Assembly (NCBI GenBank): GCA_017983675.1
Contig: JAGOAZ010000004.1
Span: forward strand, 1-64,000
Direction: 5' to 3'
From: Fluviicola sp.
Lineage (GTDB): Bacteria > Bacteroidota > Bacteroidia > Flavobacteriales_D > Crocinitomicaceae
Length of the DNA stretch: 64,000 nt
Shown: one piece after another, positions 1 through 6,284 of the stretch
Numbering within the stretch: the stretch's first letter is position 1
Layout of the letters: each line of letters opens with the position of its first letter
Made by a program: the position numbers and the translations under genes
Notes under the pieces: generated by a model
Seen by the model: only the letters and a program-made list of their open reading frames with translations
Databases searched by the model: none
Told to the model about the DNA's origin: nothing

Positions 1-204
1 ATCTTAGATTTAGCAAAGTTAATAAAGCAAATTATCGGTTACGAAGGTGAGATTATTATAGATCAAACAATGCCAGATGGCATGGAGCGAAAGTTGTTGG
101 ATAGTTCGAAGTTAACCAATCTAGGTTGGAGCGCTAAGATTTCTTTATTAGACGGATTAAAAAATGTGGTTGAAGAAATAAAAAATAAAGATTGGTCGAT
201 TTAA
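1..204 (+). CDS. fcl: GDP-L-fucose synthase, C-terminal fragment (partial)
   Basis: The reading frame is open from base 1 and stops at 204, so only the last 67 residues are visible. They match the C-terminus of GDP-L-fucose synthase (GDP-4-keto-6-deoxymannose epimerase/reductase, extended SDR family). The family's substrate-binding tail is recognisable as PDGMERKLLDSSKL, followed by a LGW..KISLLDGL helix. The enzyme makes GDP-L-fucose from GDP-mannose for surface polysaccharide. The next gene, a mannose-6-phosphate-isomerase-like cupin, starts 9 bases downstream, which fits a GDP-mannose/fucose operon. The catalytic N-terminus lies outside the window. The identification rests on the tail motif. 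Confidence 0.8.
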   Translation: MLDLAKLIKQIIGYEGEIIIDQTMPDGMERKLLDSSKLTNLGWSAKISLLDGLKNVVEEIKNKDWSI

Positions 205-213
205 TTGTGAAAT

Positions 214-705
214 ATGATTTTTAAAAAAATACAAAACGAATTGGCAGCACATTCATTTGAAATTGTTGCCCACGATCATAACCGTCCTTGGGGTGGTTTT
301 TTTGTTATTGCAGAAGCGCAAGCGCAAGCTTTTGCGGATGCGTATTTTGAAGGATTAGATGTTTCGACTTTGAAAATTGGCGGACAATTGAGTCCGAAGA
401 TTTTAGTGGTAGCACCAGATAAACGTTTGTCGTGGCAATACCATCACCGCAGAGCGGAGATTTGGCGTGTTATTCAAGGTCAGGCTGGCGTAGTTACGAG
501 TGACACAGACGAAGAAGGCGCATTACAAGTACTCAATGTTGGCGATACAATTACGCTAAAACAAGGAGAACGCCACCGTCTGATCGGTTTGAGTGATTAT
601 GCGGTTATTGCAGAAATTTGGCAACACACCGATGCGGAGCATCCTTCAGATGAAGCTGATATTGTAAGGGTGCAAGATGATTTTGGCAGAGCGAAGCCAA
701 TTTAG
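214..705 (+). CDS. Cupin-domain mannose-6-phosphate isomerase-like protein
   Basis: This 163-residue single-domain cupin resembles the C-terminal isomerase part of type II phosphomannose isomerases. Visible features are the RPWGGFF start, the YHHRRAEIWRVIQG metal-binding cupin motif 1 at about residues 75-88, and GDTITLKQGERHRL as cupin motif 2 at about 109-122. The family interconverts fructose-6-phosphate and mannose-6-phosphate, which would feed GDP-mannose and GDP-fucose synthesis. It starts 9 bases after the fucose synthase, so the two are probably co-transcribed, and a strong terminator follows. Activity is inferred; some family members only bind sugar phosphates or have other roles. 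Confidence 0.75.
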   Translation: MIFKKIQNELAAHSFEIVAHDHNRPWGGFFVIAEAQAQAFADAYFEGLDVSTLKIGGQLSPKILVVAPDKRLSWQYHHRRAEIWRVIQGQAGVVTSDTDEEGALQVLNVGDTITLKQGERHRLIGLSDYAVIAEIWQHTDAEHPSDEADIVRVQDDFGRAKPI

Positions 706-765
706 AAGGAAGAATTAAGAATGCAGAGAAGGTTCTAGTTTTAGAAAGAGATAAATCGCAATAAT

Positions 766-803
766 AAAATCCCGGTTGAACGTGTTTCAGTCGGGATTTT
801 TTT
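766..803 (+). terminator. Rho-independent terminator after the fucose/cupin genes
   Basis: The arm at 766-774 (AAAATCCCG) pairs perfectly with 792-800, with weaker inner pairing of 776-780 with 786-790. A run of T at 797-803 follows. It closes the operon that ends at 705. Confidence 0.85.
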
Positions 804-941
804 AATAATGCATTTAAAAAGTGCAAAAAACATCAAAAAATCCACTGTAATAGTGCAACACCTCTTTTTTAAGGACTCTATTTAAAATCGTTTCAATTTT
901 AGGAGAAGCTTACCGCTTAACTACGAAATAAAAAAAATGAA

Positions 942-973
942 TTTGTAACTTAATTCGTTAATTTGTATATTTA
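942..973 (+). promoter_or_regulatory. Possible promoter of the toxin-antitoxin pair
   Basis: TTTG at 942-945 lies 20 bases before TATATTTA at 966-973, one mismatch from the Bacteroidota -7 consensus TAnnTTTG. The antitoxin ATG is at 986, so the leader would be only about 6 bases. Confidence 0.35.
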
Positions 974-985
974 AAACAAAAACCG

Positions 986-1222
986 ATGGACTTACAAGCC
1001 AGAAAAAAAGCTTTTATTCTCAATTTTCTTCAATTAGAGAGTGAAAAAGTGATTATTGAATTTGAAAAATTATTAAAAAAACAGATGGACGTTTCAAATA
1101 AAATGTCACCGATGTCTCTTTCAGATTTTCAAAATAGAATCAATCAATCAGTTAACGATTCTGATAATGGAAAATTAACATCTTCTGAGAATTTTTTAGA
1201 TGAAATAGCTGAATGGAAATAA
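986..1222 (+). CDS. Putative antitoxin of a ParE/RelE-type module
   Basis: This 78-residue, mostly helical, charged protein shows no DNA-binding domain I can name. An N-terminal helical stretch (about residues 1-35) is followed by a serine/asparagine-rich region and a C-terminal acidic segment ending DEIAEWK. The toxin gene begins at 1213, inside the last codons of this one (10-base overlap), which is the usual translationally coupled antitoxin-first layout. The antitoxin call rests on size, order and overlap, not on family recognition. The C-terminal disordered-looking part would be the expected toxin-binding segment. Confidence 0.6.
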   Translation: MDLQARKKAFILNFLQLESEKVIIEFEKLLKKQMDVSNKMSPMSLSDFQNRINQSVNDSDNGKLTSSENFLDEIAEWK

Positions 1223-1533
1223 AAATCTTTTGGACAGATTTTGCAAAAGCAGCAGTTCGTGCGATTTATGATTATCATGTACTACATGCTAGTAGGAAAG
1301 TAGCGATTAAATTAGTTACTGGAATAGTGGCTGAAACCACACAACTTATCCAACATCCTTCTATTGGTTCTTTTGAACCTTTGTTAGCAAATGACGAAAG
1401 AAATTTCCGTTATCTTATTCATAAATCCTACAAAATAATTTATTGGCATAACAAAAAACGTGAAGTCATTGAAATTATTGATGTTTTCGATTGTCGTCAA
1501 AATCCAATAAAAATAAAAAAAGGTACGCTTTGA
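1213..1533 (+). CDS. ParE/RelE superfamily toxin
   Basis: This 106-residue protein has the ParE/RelE toxin pattern: an IFWTDFAKAAVRAIYDY helix at the N-terminus, a central helix ending in QLIQHPSIGSFEPLL, and C-terminal strands NFRYLIHKSYKIIYWH and VIEIIDVFDCRQNP. The last motif is the conserved FdcRqnP end of Bacteroidota ParE-like toxins. ParE members poison DNA gyrase and RelE members cleave mRNA on the ribosome; the subtype cannot be decided here. It overlaps the antitoxin by 10 bases. The pair sits between the end of a polysaccharide operon and a long repeat block, a typical accessory location. Confidence 0.8.
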   Translation: MEIKIFWTDFAKAAVRAIYDYHVLHASRKVAIKLVTGIVAETTQLIQHPSIGSFEPLLANDERNFRYLIHKSYKIIYWHNKKREVIEIIDVFDCRQNPIKIKKGTL

Positions 1534-1770
1534 TGTTATTACTTCGGATAAAACTTCCAGTCAATTAAGATTAATCATAGCGTATAAAAAAAGCAAGAGA
1601 TAACTTTTGACTTCCAGTTGAAATTCATTTCCAATGAATTTCCCTTACCCATAGTGGTGTTTGTAGACTGGTCCCGACGCTTCAGGATCGAAGTCTACTT
1701 TCCCTCAGTTATCGGAATATCGCTCGAAGCTCCGTACAACATATAAACCTCTTTCGAAGGCAAAAATATA

Positions 1771-1909
1771 AAACCGGGCCTTTGAAACATCCGCAAGGAA
1801 ACAAGCTAAAATGGAGGACAAGTGAACCCAGTGTCTGAGGAGGCACGACGAGTTGGGGTGAACGTCCAGAATGTAGCGTAGCTTTCCGAGGACGGTTTTT
1901 CGGCCCTAG
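1771..1909 (+). other. Conserved core of the composite repeat, copy A (candidate structured RNA)
   Basis: This 139-base segment differs from copy B at only about three positions by eye. GGGCC at 1776-1780 is complementary to GGCCC at 1902-1906 and could close the element. Inside are a TCC-GCAA-GGA hairpin with a GNRA-type tetraloop, a GTGTC/GGCAC hairpin with a six-base loop, and a CGTCC/GGACG stem near the 3' end. No known RNA family is recognised and transcription is not shown. Confidence 0.5.
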
Positions 1910-1918
1910 ACCTTTTTG

Positions 1919-1947
1919 TTACTTTTTGGGGCAATGCCAAAAAGTAA
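1919..1947. repeat. 29-base perfect hairpin module (copy A, first)
   Basis: An 11-base perfect stem (TTACTTTTTGG with CCAAAAAGTAA) surrounds a 7-base loop GGCAATG. The same 29 bases recur at 2103-2131 and 4210-4238, and a decayed form lies at about 5506-5534. Confidence 0.85.
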
Positions 1948-2102
1948 GAAGAAAATAATTGTATTCAATTTAAGAAGTTTTCGGAATGCAGCGTAGCTTT
2001 CCGAGGACGGTTTTTCGGCCCTAGCTTCTAGTGAGACAGATTTTCTTATGAAAATCGTTTTCGAACTGTCCCGATTGAAACTTGTTTCATATTCGGGATT
2101 GG

Positions 2103-2131
2103 TTACTTTTTGGGGCAATGCCAAAAAGTAA
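2103..2131. repeat. 29-base perfect hairpin module (copy A, second)
   Basis: Same 11-bp stem and GGCAATG loop as at 1919-1947. It follows the second, truncated copy of the core 3' end. Confidence 0.85.
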
Positions 2132-2297
2132 AAGAGAATCTTTTTAATCTGAGCAATTAATTGGCTTGTTTTTAGTTAATTTTGGGGCATTAATTTTTCA
2201 ATATTCAACAATTGTAAATTCGATTCGTTACTAGCTGTTTTCATTAAAATAGCTTACGAGATTAAACCGAACTTCAGGGAATAAAAAGATAAGAAAC

Positions 2298-3935
2298 ATG
2301 GCATTAAAAGCAATCAATCCTACAGCTACTGCAGCATGGCAACAACTAGCCGCGCATTTTGAACAAGTGAATCAGGTGCACATGCACGAATTGTTTGCTG
2401 CTGATCCGTTGCGGACGGAGAAAATGCACATCGAATGGAATGATTTCTTAGTCGATTATTCTAAAAATAGAGTAACCGATGAAACAATGTCGTTGTTGTT
2501 GTCATTGGCGAAAGAAGTTGATTTAGCGGACGCAATCCAAAAATATTTTGCTGGCGATTGTATCAATCAAACAGAAAACAGAGCGGTATTACATACTGCT
2601 TTACGAGCAACCGAAAAAGAAGCAATCTTGGTCGATGGTGTGAATGTGTTACCGGAAATAACTGCGGTAAAAAATAACATCAAACAGTTTTCTGATGAGG
2701 TTATATCGGGAAAACGCTTAGGATTTTCGGGCAAGCCTTTTACAGATGTTGTCAATATCGGTATCGGAGGTTCTGATTTGGGTCCAGCGATGATTGTGGA
2801 GGCCTTACAATTTTATAAAAACCACTTGAATGTTCACTTCGTCTCCAATGTAGATGGCGACCATGTTCAGGAAGTATTGAAGCGATTAAATCCCGAGACA
2901 ACACTTTTTGTGGTTGTTTCGAAAACGTTTACCACGCAAGAAACTTTAACGAATGCTGAAACGATTCGTTCTTGGTTTTTACAATCGGGAACACAAGCTG
3001 CAGTTGCGCAACATTTTGTTGCTGTATCGACGAATATTCAAAAAGTAACCGAATTCGGCATCAGTCCTGACGCTATTTTCCCGATGTGGGATTGGGTAGG
3101 TGGTCGTTTTTCATTGTGGAGCGCTGTTGGTTTATCGATCAGTCTTGCAGTTGGCTATGACCATTTTGAAAGTTTGTTAACTGGTGCAAACAAAATGGAC
3201 GAACATTTCAAAAACGAAGCGTTTGAGAAAAATATTCCAGTTGTTTTAGCACTGTTAAGTATTTGGTACAATAATTTTTACGGTGCTGAAAGCGAAGCAT
3301 TGATTCCGTATACGCAATATTTGCAAAAATTAGCGCCGTATTTGCAACAAGGCATCATGGAAAGCAACGGAAAGCGTGTTGGTCGCGATGGAAAGCCCGT
3401 CTCTTACCAAACGGGAACCATTATTTGGGGTGAACCTGGAACGAATTCACAACACGCATTTTTTCAATTGATTCACCAAGGAACAAAGTTAATACCTACA
3501 GATTTCATTGGATTTAAACAATCCTTGTATGGCAACAAAGTCCATCACGATAAATTAATGTCGAATTTCTTTGCCCAAACAGAGGCCTTGTTAATGGGAA
3601 AAACAGCAGAACAAGTTACGGATGAGTTTGTCAAACAACAACTTCCAAGCGAAACAGCTGATTTCTTGCTTCCATTTAAAGTGTTTGAAGGGAATAAACC
3701 AACGAATACTTTGTTAATCGACCAATTAACACCTACAAGTTTGGGTTCTTTGGTTGCATTGTACGAGCACAAATTGTTTGTTCAGGGCGTTATTTGGAAC
3801 ATTTTCAGTTACGACCAGTGGGGGGTAGAGTTAGGTAAGCAATTAGCAAGTAGTATTTTGGGAGAAATCGACAGCCAACAAATCTCCCAACACGATGCTT
3901 CGACTACTTTCTTGCTGAACAAGTATTTGAAATAA
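2298..3935 (+). CDS. pgi: Glucose-6-phosphate isomerase
   Basis: This full-length 545-residue protein of the SIS-fold PGI family interconverts glucose-6-phosphate and fructose-6-phosphate in cytosolic glycolysis and gluconeogenesis. It also links central metabolism to the mannose/fucose genes upstream. Visible motifs are [13 protein letters not shown] (about residues 153-165), [10 protein letters not shown] (208-217), the signature [14 protein letters not shown] (about 268-281) and [16 protein letters not shown] (about 382-397), which carries the catalytic histidine. Length matches bacterial PGI. It stands alone between repeat copies A and B, so it is probably transcribed by itself; no clear TAnnTTTG box is seen before it. 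Confidence 0.97.
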   Translation: MALKAINPTATAAWQQLAAHFEQVNQVHMHELFAADPLRTEKMHIEWNDFLVDYSKNRVTDETMSLLLSLAKEVDLADAIQKYFAGDCINQTENRAVLHTALRATEKEAILVDGVNVLPEITAVKNNIKQFSDEVISGKRLGFSGKPFTDVVNIGIGGSDLGPAMIVEALQFYKNHLNVHFVSNVDGDHVQEVLKRLNPETTLFVVVSKTFTTQETLTNAETIRSWFLQSGTQAAVAQHFVAVSTNIQKVTEFGISPDAIFPMWDWVGGRFSLWSAVGLSISLAVGYDHFESLLTGANKMDEHFKNEAFEKNIPVVLALLSIWYNNFYGAESEALIPYTQYLQKLAPYLQQGIMESNGKRVGRDGKPVSYQTGTIIWGEPGTNSQHAFFQLIHQGTKLIPTDFIGFKQSLYGNKVHHDKLMSNFFAQTEALLMGKTAEQVTDEFVKQQLPSETADFLLPFKVFEGNKPTNTLLIDQLTPTSLGSLVALYEHKLFVQGVIWNIFSYDQWGVELGKQLASSILGEIDSQQISQHDASTTFLLNKYLK

Positions 3936-4061
3936 ATAATCCCTTGCCTTTGATCCCGAGACGTCGGGAACAATTCTTTTTCAATGAACTTTCCTCAGTC
4001 AACGGGAATATCCTTCGAAGTTCCGGACAACATGTAAACCTTTTTCGAAGGCAGAAATATA

Positions 4062-4200
4062 AAACCGGGCCTTTGAAACATCCGCAAGGAAACCAGCTAA
4101 AATGGAGGACAAGTGAACCCAGTGTCTGAGGAGGCACGACGAGTTGGGGTGAACGTCCGGAATGCAGCGTAGCTTTCCGAGGACGGTTTTTCGGCCCTAG
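4062..4200 (+). other. Conserved core of the composite repeat, copy B (candidate structured RNA)
   Basis: This copy has the same length as copy A and about three differences. Here the 3' hairpin is fully paired: CGTCC-GGAA opposite TTCC-GA-GGACG. GGGCC at 4067-4071 and GGCCC at 4193-4197 are the complementary ends. It contains short open frames but none looks like a protein. Confidence 0.5.
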
Positions 4201-4209
4201 ACTTTTTTG

Positions 4210-4238
4210 TTACTTTTTGGGGCAATGCCAAAAAGTAA
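4210..4238. repeat. 29-base perfect hairpin module (copy B)
   Basis: Identical in stem and loop to the modules at 1919-1947 and 2103-2131, and placed 9 bases after the end of the core, as in copy A. Confidence 0.85.
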
Positions 4239-4516
4239 GAGGAAACCTCTGCCTTCGAGTTGGAATTCATTTTCAATGAATTTCCCTCAGTCATCGTGGT
4301 GTTTGTAGACTGAGGTTCTTGAAGTCTACTATCCCTTGCCTTTGAGTTGGAATTCATTTTCAATGAATTTCCCTGAGTCATCGGGTATATAGCTCGAAGC
4401 TCCGTACAACACATAAACCTCTTTCGAAGGCAGAAATATAAAACCGGGACTTTCAAATATCCACAAGGAAACAAACTTAATCCCAAAGGCCATCTCTGTT
4501 ATTTATTTCACCGCAT

Positions 4517-4553
4517 AAAAAAAGTCCTCTGCTAACAAACAGAGGACTTTTTT
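4517..4553 (-). terminator. Terminator of the outer-membrane barrel gene
   Basis: AAAGTCCTCT (4521-4530) pairs with AGAGGACTTT (4541-4550) around a 10-base loop, with A/T tracts on both sides. It lies 17 bases past the stop of the minus-strand gene and could also stop plus-strand readthrough from the repeat block. Confidence 0.85.
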
Positions 4554-4569
4554 AATACTTTAAGTAAGC

Positions 4570-5088
4570 TTAGAACTTATAAGAAATTCCAATTGTAGTA
4601 TTTAAATAATTTTTTAAATCAGTATTACTTTTAAATAATAAAATGTAAGAAGCATCCATTTGAATACTCATTTTATCGTTTAATTTATACGAAGGAGTTA
4701 AACCAAACATCGTGTTTATCATTGCGTCTCCAGATATACGGTAATTATCTTTGAATAATAAGTCATTGACACGATTTGAAACACCTGCCCCTAAATGAGC
4801 GGTCAAACCATAGTTAGATTCCGTTAATTTTAACATGTTAGTTAAGTTAACTAGACCATTTAAATTTACACGAGTCATATTGTTATCACCAAACTGGTCC
4901 AAACCAGCATCCAAACGCGCACTGAATAAAGGAGTGATTTTATATGCAACTCCTATATTGGCTGCTATACCTGTGTTCACACCACTTCCTGCATGAGCAC
5001 CAAGATTTAAATCAGCAGTGATTTTTTGTCCAAAAGATACACTTGATAGTGCAAGGAAGATAGGTAAAATAATTTTTTTCATAGACAT
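4570..5088 (-). CDS. Outer-membrane beta-barrel protein
   Basis: This 172-residue protein has a signal peptide (MKKIILPIFLALSSVSFGQ; start possible at 5088 or at the second Met, 5082). It is followed by alternating amphipathic strands and ends in GISYKF, a C-terminal aromatic residue typical of outer-membrane barrels. Motifs such as NIGVAYKITPLFSARLDAG resemble small OmpA-like or OprF-type 8-strand barrels of Bacteroidota. No peptidoglycan-binding domain is attached. Function is unknown; a structural or porin-like role in the outer membrane is inferred. It is a single gene bounded by repeat copies B and C with its own terminator. Confidence 0.7.
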   Translation of the reverse strand: MSMKKIILPIFLALSSVSFGQKITADLNLGAHAGSGVNTGIAANIGVAYKITPLFSARLDAGLDQFGDNNMTRVNLNGLVNLTNMLKLTESNYGLTAHLGAGVSNRVNDLLFKDNYRISGDAMINTMFGLTPSYKLNDKMSIQMDASYILLFKSNTDLKNYLNTTIGISYKF

Positions 5089-5204
5089 GATTTTTTTTTA
5101 AATATACGTATAGTTGTTAAAAAGGTTACTATTAAGTACAGTTTTCTGTAAAAATTTCATTTTAGTTCACTGAGTTTTATAAAAACACGAGGTTTCATTG
5201 TTTA

Positions 5205-5541
5205 CTATTCCTAAGTCATCGGGAATATCGCTCGAAGCTACGTACAACATATAAATTTCTTTCGAAGTTAGGAATATAAAACCGGGCATTTGAAACATCC
5301 GCAAGGATACAAGCTAAATACCGAACCGTCGGGAGGAGAAGTGAACCCAGTGTCTGAGGAGGCACGACGGGTTTGGGTGAACGTCCGGAATGTAGCGTAG
5401 TTTTCAGAGGACGGTTTTTCGGCCCTAGTTTCTAGGGAGATAGATTTTCATTCGAAAATCGTTGGCGAACTGTCCCGATTGAATTTTTTTTCATATTCGG
5501 GATTTGTTACTATTTTGGTAATGAAAAAAGTAAGAGAAAAC
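5205..5541 (+). repeat. Composite dispersed repeat, copy C
   Basis: This occupies most of the gap 5089-5562. The module order matches copies A and B: a TAAGTCATCGGGAATATCGCTCGAAGC segment split over the 5' part, CTTTCGAAG, core (5279-5428), the GATTTTC/GAAAATC and TCCCGA/TCGGGA hairpins (about 5440-5504), then a degenerate terminal hairpin (5506-5534). It is more diverged than A and B and looks like an older copy. Confidence 0.8.
5279..5428 (+). other. Conserved core of the composite repeat, copy C (candidate structured RNA)
   Basis: The closing arm has changed (GGGCA instead of GGGCC), while the GCAA tetraloop hairpin, the GTGTC/GGCAC hairpin and the CGTCC/GGACG stem are intact. The internal part between the first two hairpins is rearranged (ACCGAACCGTCGGGAGG), which makes it about 10 bases longer than A and B. 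Confidence 0.45.
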
Positions 5542-5562
5542 CATAGGTTATAAAAATCTATT

Positions 5563-6027
5563 TTAATCTTCCAGTTGAACGGTTAAAACAAGTCCCAATT
5601 CATCCAACTTTATTTTCACTGATTTACCTCTGACTTCTTCAATCAATCCTTTTTTATCTTTAAACACACCAGATGGAATAAGGAATTCATCTCCCTTTTT
5701 TAGGTGATCAACTGTAAAACTGCAAACGGTATTTTTTGATAATTCTTTTAATACCTCAATTTCACTGTCGCGAACAATAGCAGGATTTTTTAACCAATGC
5801 ACGTAGCGAACTACACCAGGTACGTCGAATACCTTAAAACGATGTACTTCGTCAAGTTGTACAAAAACATATGAATTAATTAAAGGAATAGTGACTTTCT
5901 TTTTACGATCCGACCATTGTTTGATTGTCGTTATCATCGGGCAAAAAGCTTCAATTCCGATAGCGAGTAGTTGTTCGGTTACTTTTTTTTCGTTTCGGGG
6001 TTTCGTGTAAATAACAAACCAAGGCAT
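5563..6027 (-). CDS. UpxY/NusG-like transcription antiterminator
   Basis: This 154-residue NusG paralogue has an NGN domain starting MPWFVIYTKPRNEKKV, with the NusG-type PLINSYVFVQ strand at about residues 49-58. A C-terminal KOW motif is at about 110-140 (GDEFLIPSGVFKDKKGLIEEV). Length and composition fit UpxY or RfaH-type specialised elongation factors, which bind RNA polymerase and let long surface-polysaccharide operons be transcribed past early terminators. It sits divergent to the SLBB export gene and inside a polysaccharide region, in keeping with that role. Its target operon is not shown by the sequence. Confidence 0.85.
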   Translation of the reverse strand: MPWFVIYTKPRNEKKVTEQLLAIGIEAFCPMITTIKQWSDRKKKVTIPLINSYVFVQLDEVHRFKVFDVPGVVRYVHWLKNPAIVRDSEIEVLKELSKNTVCSFTVDHLKKGDEFLIPSGVFKDKKGLIEEVRGKSVKIKLDELGLVLTVQLED

Positions 6028-6050
6028 TTAAAGGCGTTTTCTGATTTACG

Positions 6051-6058
6051 CAAAAATA
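6051..6058 (-). promoter_or_regulatory. -7 box of the UpxY-like gene
   Basis: On the minus strand this reads TATTTTTG, a perfect match to the Bacteroidota -7 consensus TAnnTTTG. The start codon is 24 bases downstream (6027). No good -33 TTG is seen. Confidence 0.5.
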
Positions 6059-6098
6059 GTATAATCTTCTAATTAATGTCTTTCCTTCATTAATTACC

Positions 6099-6176
6099 TT
6101 CGGAATCGAAGTCTACTTTCCCTCAGTCATCGGTGTATCTGTAAACTAAGGTTAACGAAGTATACTATCTCTAAGT
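6099..6176 (+). repeat. Relic of the composite repeat, fragment D
   Basis: The segment carries the TCGAAGTCTACTTTCCCTCAG and TCATCGG modules seen in copy A at about 1688-1716, and a mutated GTAAACT/AGTATAC version of the GTAGACT/AGTCTAC stem. No core or 29-base hairpin follows. Confidence 0.6.
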
Positions 6177-6263
6177 CTTGAAGATTTTCAACCATACTTT
6201 CCAAGATTTTAAAAGTTAACAAGGAATATTTTATCTCTAATAAAGGTATTACAATCTTTTCCT

Positions 6264-6271
6264 TACCTTTG
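6264..6271 (+). promoter_or_regulatory. -7 box of the SLBB export gene
   Basis: TACCTTTG is a perfect TAnnTTTG. The ATG at 6285 follows within 14 bases, so the leader is very short; the in-frame Met at 6291 is an alternative start. Confidence 0.6.
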
Positions 6272-6284
6272 CTTTGTTAAAAAA

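Larger units (their letters stand above)
1609..2131 (+). repeat. Composite dispersed repeat, copy A
   Basis: The 764-base gap 1534-2297 has no credible gene and is largely a mosaic of modules repeated elsewhere in the window. In order: an AAATTCATT/AATGAATTT hairpin (about 1620-1640), a GTAGACT/AGTCTAC stem, a CTCAGTTATCGG module, a TTTCGAAGGC segment, the conserved core (1771-1909), a 29-base hairpin (1919-1947), a second truncated copy of the core's 3' half (1982-2024), a TCCCGA/TCGGGA hairpin and a second copy of the 29-base hairpin (2103-2131). Copy B (3941-4486) and copy C (5205-5541) share these modules in the same orientation. Confidence 0.85.
3941..4486 (+). repeat. Composite dispersed repeat, copy B
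   Basis: This fills the gap 3936-4569 after pgi. It begins with a TCCCGA/TCGGGA hairpin, then the CTCAGTCAACGGGA and TTTCGAAGGC modules, the core at 4062-4200 and the 29-base hairpin at 4210-4238. It continues with two more partial repeats: 4249-4325 (AATTCATT/AATGAATT hairpin and GTAGACT/AGTCTAC stem) and 4333-4486, which runs through the same modules and breaks off just inside a decayed core (ACCGGGAC). The block is a head-to-tail set of full and truncated units, so it has probably expanded and decayed in place. Confidence 0.85.

Noticed and set aside
1906-2124. 72-codon minus-strand frame ending SNKKV
   Set aside because: It lies entirely in repeat copy A, reads through the 29-base hairpin modules, and similar frames recur wherever the repeat occurs.
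3944-4486. Several 60-130-codon frames on both strands between pgi and the barrel gene
   Set aside because: They track the repeat modules, repeat internally with module boundaries and have no protein-like composition.
1609-5541. Insertion sequence or group II intron explanation for the composite repeat
   Set aside because: No transposase, reverse transcriptase or maturase frame is present, and the modules lack domain V-like features that I can recognise.
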